Position numbers and translations under genes: made by a program
Notes under the pieces: model-generated
Seen by the model: only the letters and a program-made list of their open reading frames with translations
Told to the model about the DNA's origin: nothing
Database searches by the model: none
Assembly: GCA_022510425.1 (NCBI GenBank)
Contig: JAFLTO010000012.1
Span: 1 to 64,000, forward strand
From: Muribaculaceae bacterium
GTDB lineage: Bacteria > Bacteroidota > Bacteroidia > Bacteroidales > Muribaculaceae
Length of the DNA stretch: 64,000 nt
Direction: 5' to 3'
Shown here: positions 59,548 through 64,000 of the stretch, piece by piece
Layout: each line of letters opens with the position of its first letter
Position numbering within the stretch: the stretch's first letter is position 1

Positions 59548-60522
59548 ATGGATAGGCTTGCTAAAATCCAACAGAGGATAGAGCCGGAATTGGCAAGGAT
59601 GAATGCCATAATCCGGGAGTCGCTTTCATCAGAGAATGATCTGATGGATACGGTGGTAACAAATTATCTTCTCACCAAGGGCAAGCAAATACGTCCGATA
59701 ATGGTTATACTCAGCGCCAAGTTTTTTGGAGAGGTAAACAATCATGTCCTTCATGCCGGTGCTGCACTTGAAATGCTTCACAATGCATCATTGATTCATG
59801 ATGATGTGGTAGACGACACTGCTCTAAGAAGAGGCAAGGCCACAGTCAATAATCAATGGGGCAACCATATCGCAGTCTTGGTGGGCGATTTCTTTGTGGC
59901 TAACGCTCTTGCAGCCGGTATAAGCACAGGGAATCTTTCGATTATTTCCTCATTATCCGATCTGGGTAAAGAACTAAGCCTTGGAGAAGTAGACCAGATA
60001 TGTAATGTACGCGATCATCGTCTTGATGAAGACCATTATATGTCGATGATACGTAAGAAAACAGCCTCTCTCTTCAGAAATTGTGTCAAGATGGGTGCCG
60101 AGGCTGTTAATGTCCCTGAGAAAGAATATAAAGATCTGGCCGATTACGCTGAAATGCTTGGTATGTGTTTCCAAATCCGCGACGACATATTCGATTATTT
60201 CTCTAACGCTTTAATTGGAAAACCCACCGGCAACGACCTTCGCGAAGGGAAAGTGACGCTTCCGTTGCTGCATGCCATACATACAGCTCCCGAACCAATA
60301 GCCCAGAGTGTGAAAGAGATGCTCCATAAAGGCGATCTCAATGAAAAGGAAATAGGTATTCTTATTGATTTCGCAAAAGAATATGACGGTATTGAATATG
60401 CTTTCACAAAAATGAGGGAAATGCAGGCCGAGGCCGAAAAACTTTTGGAAGGCTATCCTGATTCGGAATGGAAAGAGACTTTTCTCCAACTTTTCGATTA
60501 CATCATTTCAAGAGACAAATAA
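59548..60522 (+). CDS. ispB: polyprenyl diphosphate synthase
   Basis: 324-aa trans-isoprenyl diphosphate synthase. First Asp-rich motif [20 protein letters not shown] and second [19 protein letters not shown] near the start binds the substrate. It builds the long side chain of menaquinone. Chain length cannot be read with certainty. Its 3' end is 9 bases before rnhB. Confidence 0.93.
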   Translation: MDRLAKIQQRIEPELARMNAIIRESLSSENDLMDTVVTNYLLTKGKQIRPIMVILSAKFFGEVNNHVLHAGAALEMLHNASLIHDDVVDDTALRRGKATVNNQWGNHIAVLVGDFFVANALAAGISTGNLSIISSLSDLGKELSLGEVDQICNVRDHRLDEDHYMSMIRKKTASLFRNCVKMGAEAVNVPEKEYKDLADYAEMLGMCFQIRDDIFDYFSNALIGKPTGNDLREGKVTLPLLHAIHTAPEPIAQSVKEMLHKGDLNEKEIGILIDFAKEYDGIEYAFTKMREMQAEAEKLLEGYPDSEWKETFLQLFDYIISRDK

Positions 60523-60530
60523 AAAGGCTT

Positions 60531-61109
60531 ATGCTTCGGGGCTTCATGCATCAAGGCTTGATTGAAGCGGGTTGCGACGAGGCCGGCAGAGGTTGTTTAT
60601 GCGGACCGGTGGCTTGTGCAGCTGTAATTCTACCCCCTGATTTCGAATGCGAGGAACTCAACGACAGCAAGCAACTTTCCGAGAAAAAAAGAGATTCCTT
60701 GCGTCCTTTCATTGAAAATAATGCCCTTGCCTGGTCGGTGGTTATGGTTTCTCCCCGTGAAATCGATGATATCAATATTCTTAACGCTTCGATAATAGGG
60801 ATGCACAGAGCCTTGGCAAATCTAAAAATCCGACCCGAACATATATTGGTAGACGGCAACCGGTTCAAGCCGTTTGAGGATATTCCTCACACCACTGTGG
60901 TTAAAGGTGACGCCACTTTCATGTCGATAGCTGCTGCGTCAATCCTTGCCAAAACACATCGTGACGAACTTATGCTCAAACTTGCAAAAGAATTCCCGGG
61001 TTATGGCTGGGAGGTCAATAAGGGTTATCCTACCAAAGCCCATCGAAAAGCAATAGCAGAATTCGGATCAACACCGTATCACCGGAAAACTTTCAAACTA
61101 CTCCCCTGA
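60531..61109 (+). CDS. rnhB: ribonuclease HII
   Basis: 192 aa from ATG 60531. [14 protein letters not shown] contains the first two acidic catalytic residues, LVDGNRF the third, and [15 protein letters not shown] the fourth with its usual context. It removes ribonucleotides from DNA. Upstream in-frame codons overlap the preceding gene and are not used. Confidence 0.95.
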   Translation: MLRGFMHQGLIEAGCDEAGRGCLCGPVACAAVILPPDFECEELNDSKQLSEKKRDSLRPFIENNALAWSVVMVSPREIDDINILNASIIGMHRALANLKIRPEHILVDGNRFKPFEDIPHTTVVKGDATFMSIAAASILAKTHRDELMLKLAKEFPGYGWEVNKGYPTKAHRKAIAEFGSTPYHRKTFKLLP

Positions 61110-61147
61110 AATCTAAACCAGTACACTAAACTCTAAACCCAACTCCT
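61110..61147. repeat. heptad array between rnhB and polA
   Basis: AATCTAA, ACCAGTA, CACTAAA, CTCTAAA, CCCAACT, CCT, then ATG 61148. Confidence 0.85.
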
Positions 61148-63895
61148 ATGGAAGAGAAAAGATTATTTTTGCTTGATGCTTTCGCATTGATTTTCAGAGC
61201 TTACTATGCATTAATCAAGATGCCGCGTCTCACGCAAGGGGGTTTCAACACTTCCGCCATATTCGGGTTTGTGAACACTTTGGAAGAAATTCTTCGTAAA
61301 GAAAAACCTACACATATCGCAGTATGTTTCGACCCGGAGGGCCCCACTTTTCGCAGCGAGGCCGATGCCTCCTATAAAGCGGAACGCGACTCTATGCCTG
61401 AAGATATCAGACTTTCTATTCCAATAATAAAGGAAATCATAAGGGCGTATAATATCCCTATCATTGAAGTGGATGGCTATGAGGCCGACGACGTGATCGG
61501 CACAATGTCAAAACGAGCCGAAAACGAAGGGTTTACTACTTATATGATGACTCCCGACAAGGATTTCGGCCAGTTGGTGAGTCCTAACGTTCTTCAATAC
61601 AAACCCTCATATCGAGGTCAGGACTTTGAACTCCGGGGAGAGCAGGAAGTCTGTGCACGCTATGGAATTCAAAACACCCGTCAGGTGATAGATTTGTTGG
61701 CTTTGATGGGCGACAAGATCGACAATATTCCCGGGTGCCCCGGCATCGGTGAGAAAACTGCAGTGAAACTTATCAACGATTTCGGGAGTGTGGAGGAACT
61801 TTTGAAACGTACTGATGAACTTAAGGGGGCCCTAAAAAAGAAAGTGGAGGAGAACAAGCAGCAGATTCTTGACTCTTATTTTCTTGCCACGATCCGCACA
61901 GATGTGCCCGTTGATTTGAATCCGGAAGACCTTATTCGTAAACCCGAAGACAAAGAAAAACTTTTCGCTATTTTTAAGGAATTGGAATTCCGAAGTCTTA
62001 AAGACAGGGTGGAACGTCGTCTTGGGGGCGATGCTCCTAAAAAGAGTGATTTCTCAGGTTCTTTATTCGATTTCGGAGATAACGAAACCACCGGGGAGGC
62101 TAAGGAGAAACCTGAAGACTTCCCTATCGAAAAGAAGATTGTGGCAACCAAAGAGGAACTTGACGTGTTGTCGGGAAAACTTTTGATTCCTCAATGCGGC
62201 ATTTGTTTCCTTGCCGACGGTGAAAACGACATGGAGGCTCTTATTATAGGAGCAGCTGTTGCGGTTACTGAAAGCGAGGCTTATTACATACCGGCATCGT
62301 TTACCGACGGCATGGCATTGGTGCTTGACCTTATGGCCCGGGAGGATATCACTAAAGTTAGCTTTGAAGCGAAACGTGATTATGTTCTCGCACATCGGTT
62401 ACGCACAGACAATGAGATTCCTCTCAAGAATTATTACGATGTTTCGGTAGCTCACTACCTCATCCAGCCGGAAATGCGTCATGCAGCCGATACTTTGGCA
62501 ACTCAATATCTTGGCCACACAATGCCCACATATCCTGTTTTTGCAGCTAAGAAAGGATCCAGGGCCGTGGTTTCCACTTTAGAGGAAATCTCTTCTTATG
62601 CCTGCGATGAAGCGGCGATGGCCTTGCGGTTACGGCCTCTGCTTGAAAAAGAGGTGGAGAAAGAAGGAATGACATCTCTGCTGAATGACGTGGAACTTCC
62701 GCTTTCTTCTGTACTGGCTGAAATGGAGATCGCCGGCGTTAGACTCGACGTTGATGCCCTGAATGACGCGGCCAAACAACTTGAGCAACGGTTAAATACT
62801 CTCGAAAGTGAAATCTTTGAACTTGCCGGAGAGGAATTTAATGTGGGTTCCCCGTCAAAAGTGGGTGAGATTCTGTTTGATAAATTGCAACTTGACCCAA
62901 AAGCTAAAAAGACAAAGACCGGACAATATTCCACAAGCGAAGATGTGCTTGAAAAAGTGGCTGACAAAAATCCTATCGTGGGGAAGATTTTGGAATACCG
63001 TCAACTCAAAAAACTCCTCACTACATACCTTACGGCACTTCCGGCTTCAATAAATCCTGCCACCGGAAAGGTGCATACAGTCTATAACCAGACTGTGACT
63101 GCCACCGGACGTATATCCTCTTCTGCGCCTAATCTTCAGAACATTCCCGTGAGAGAAGACCAAGGCAGGGAAATCCGAAGGGCTTTTATACCTGATGAAG
63201 GTCATCTATTCCTTTCAGCAGATTACTCACAGATAGAACTGAGACTTGTTTCCGATTTCGCACAAGATCCCACGATGCTGGAGGCTTTCAGGAACGGAGA
63301 TGACATTCATGCCATCACCGCAGCAAAAATCTATCATAAGAATCCCGAAGATGTCACGGCTGATGAACGTCGACATGCCAAGACTGCAAACTTCGGAATC
63401 CTCTACGGAATTTCAGCTTTCGGTTTGGCTCAAAGACTCGGTATTCCACGTTCGGAAGCAAAATATATAATCGATAATTATTTCGAGACGTTCCCCACTA
63501 TAAAAAGATATATGCACGATTCAGTGGAGAATGCTCGCGAAAATGGTTACGTATCCACAAAAATGGGCCGTAAACGTCGTCTCCCCGACATCAATTCAAA
63601 GAATCCGGTGGTAAGAGGGTATGGAGAACGTAATGCCATCAATGCACCTATTCAAGGCTCGGCAGCCGATATCATAAAGGTAGCGATGGTGGATATACAT
63701 CGTGAATTCCGTGAAAAGGGCATTAAATCAAAGATGATAATGCAGGTGCACGATGAATTGAATTTCGATGTCTATCCTGAAGAATTGCCGGTGGTGCAGG
63801 AAATTGTCACCCGTTGCATGGAGGGAGCCTATAAAGGCGATGTCACTCTCACAGCTTCAAGCGGTGTGGCCTCCAACTGGCTCGATGCTCACTGA
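61148..63895 (+). CDS. polA: DNA polymerase I, 3'-5' exonuclease domain apparently inactive
   Basis: 915 aa. The 5' nuclease domain (~1-290) shows LLDAFALIFRAYYAL, DGYEADDVIGTM and PDKDFGQLV. The polymerase domain (~520-915) has motif A SADYSQIELRLV (~690), motif B ARHAKTANFGILYG-type (~745) and motif C MQVHDELNFDV (~863). In the proofreading domain (~325-510) the usual DxE motif (FDTET) is replaced by CGICFLADGEND, though KRDYVL and YACDEAAMALRL remain in place. Repair and RNA-primer removal should be intact; proofreading probably is not. Its stop overlaps a convergent partial gene. Confidence 0.97.
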   Translation: MEEKRLFLLDAFALIFRAYYALIKMPRLTQGGFNTSAIFGFVNTLEEILRKEKPTHIAVCFDPEGPTFRSEADASYKAERDSMPEDIRLSIPIIKEIIRAYNIPIIEVDGYEADDVIGTMSKRAENEGFTTYMMTPDKDFGQLVSPNVLQYKPSYRGQDFELRGEQEVCARYGIQNTRQVIDLLALMGDKIDNIPGCPGIGEKTAVKLINDFGSVEELLKRTDELKGALKKKVEENKQQILDSYFLATIRTDVPVDLNPEDLIRKPEDKEKLFAIFKELEFRSLKDRVERRLGGDAPKKSDFSGSLFDFGDNETTGEAKEKPEDFPIEKKIVATKEELDVLSGKLLIPQCGICFLADGENDMEALIIGAAVAVTESEAYYIPASFTDGMALVLDLMAREDITKVSFEAKRDYVLAHRLRTDNEIPLKNYYDVSVAHYLIQPEMRHAADTLATQYLGHTMPTYPVFAAKKGSRAVVSTLEEISSYACDEAAMALRLRPLLEKEVEKEGMTSLLNDVELPLSSVLAEMEIAGVRLDVDALNDAAKQLEQRLNTLESEIFELAGEEFNVGSPSKVGEILFDKLQLDPKAKKTKTGQYSTSEDVLEKVADKNPIVGKILEYRQLKKLLTTYLTALPASINPATGKVHTVYNQTVTATGRISSSAPNLQNIPVREDQGREIRRAFIPDEGHLFLSADYSQIELRLVSDFAQDPTMLEAFRNGDDIHAITAAKIYHKNPEDVTADERRHAKTANFGILYGISAFGLAQRLGIPRSEAKYIIDNYFETFPTIKRYMHDSVENARENGYVSTKMGRKRRLPDINSKNPVVRGYGERNAINAPIQGSAADIIKVAMVDIHREFREKGIKSKMIMQVHDELNFDVYPEELPVVQEIVTRCMEGAYKGDVTLTASSGVASNWLDAH

Positions 63896-64000
63896 TCTGA
63901 AGCAAGAGCATAAGATTTCATACGTATATCCGAGGCAAGTTCTTTGTGGGTTTTTCCTGACTCGGCCAAAGTTTGCCATGGAATAGGAGAGCCGAATATG
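63889..64000 (-). CDS. partial gene running in from the right edge (C-terminus only)
   Basis: One minus frame is open for 36 codons to TGA (63891-63889), reading IFGSPIPWQTLAESGKTHKE... and ending ALASDQ. The composition looks coding and it overlaps the polA stop by 7 bases in a convergent layout. I do not recognise the product from this fragment. Confidence 0.5.
   Translation of the reverse strand, partial: IFGSPIPWQTLAESGKTHKELASDIRMKSYALASDQ

Overview
This window is chromosomal DNA from a member of the Bacteroidales. The signs are SusC/SusD pairs, lipoprotein fimbrillins with an acidic stretch after the lipidated Cys, a sufCDS operon, rubrerythrins, DUF4491/DUF4956/DUF2851 proteins and many TTTG-(19-20)-TAnnTTTG promoters, which are specific to Bacteroidota. 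A gut family such as Muribaculaceae would fit, but I cannot prove it from the window alone.

Layout. Positions 1-780 are mostly non-coding and repeat-rich. From 781 to 18503, on the minus strand, lies a probable operon of six large putative type V fimbrillin-like surface lipoproteins, with a HEPN/MNT toxin-antitoxin pair inserted in its middle. From 18.6 to 28.9 kb, still on the minus strand, come a DUF4491 protein, a tRNA cluster (2x Gly-GCC, Leu-GAG), agmatine-to-putrescine genes (aguA, aguB), a large alpha-2-macroglobulin-like protein, and an ECF sigma / putative anti-sigma / Spy-like stress set. From 28.9 to 33.0 kb are a DUF1573 lipoprotein, two rubrerythrins with recO between them, and a DUF2851 protein. 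From 33.0 to 36.7 kb is the dTDP-L-rhamnose pathway (rfbA-rfbC-rfbD-rfbB). From 36.8 to 40.7 kb is cvpA-sufC-sufD-sufS, with sufB missing from its usual place. A GH25 lysozyme follows. From 41.5 to 50.8 kb is a SusC/SusD/SusE-type glycan uptake locus with a GH95 fucosidase, split by a terminator and tRNA-Arg. From 51.4 kb to the end are DUF4956 and PepSY-like genes, then a long plus-strand housekeeping run: aroA, a small membrane protein, a MINPP-like phosphatase, tsaE, birA, a flippase-like membrane protein, a hypothetical, an LRR protein, a polyprenyl synthase gene, rnhB and polA. A cut-off gene lies at the right edge.

The strongest unexplained signal is a family of degenerate 7-base repeats, roughly YCCYTAA / TCTAAAC on the coding strand and GGGTTTA / AAGGGAT on the other. 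They fill many intergenic gaps right up to start codons. They also encode the hydrophobic core of four fimbrillin signal peptides and a stretch inside the alpha-2-macroglobulin gene. Hairpin elements with variable stems and a conserved TTTCCTAATTT-like tail recur in the fimbrillin operon and on both sides of the HEPN/MNT pair. Several genes have promoter boxes placed so that transcription should begin at the start codon (leaderless mRNAs).

All statements come from reading the sequence. No database search or computation was run.
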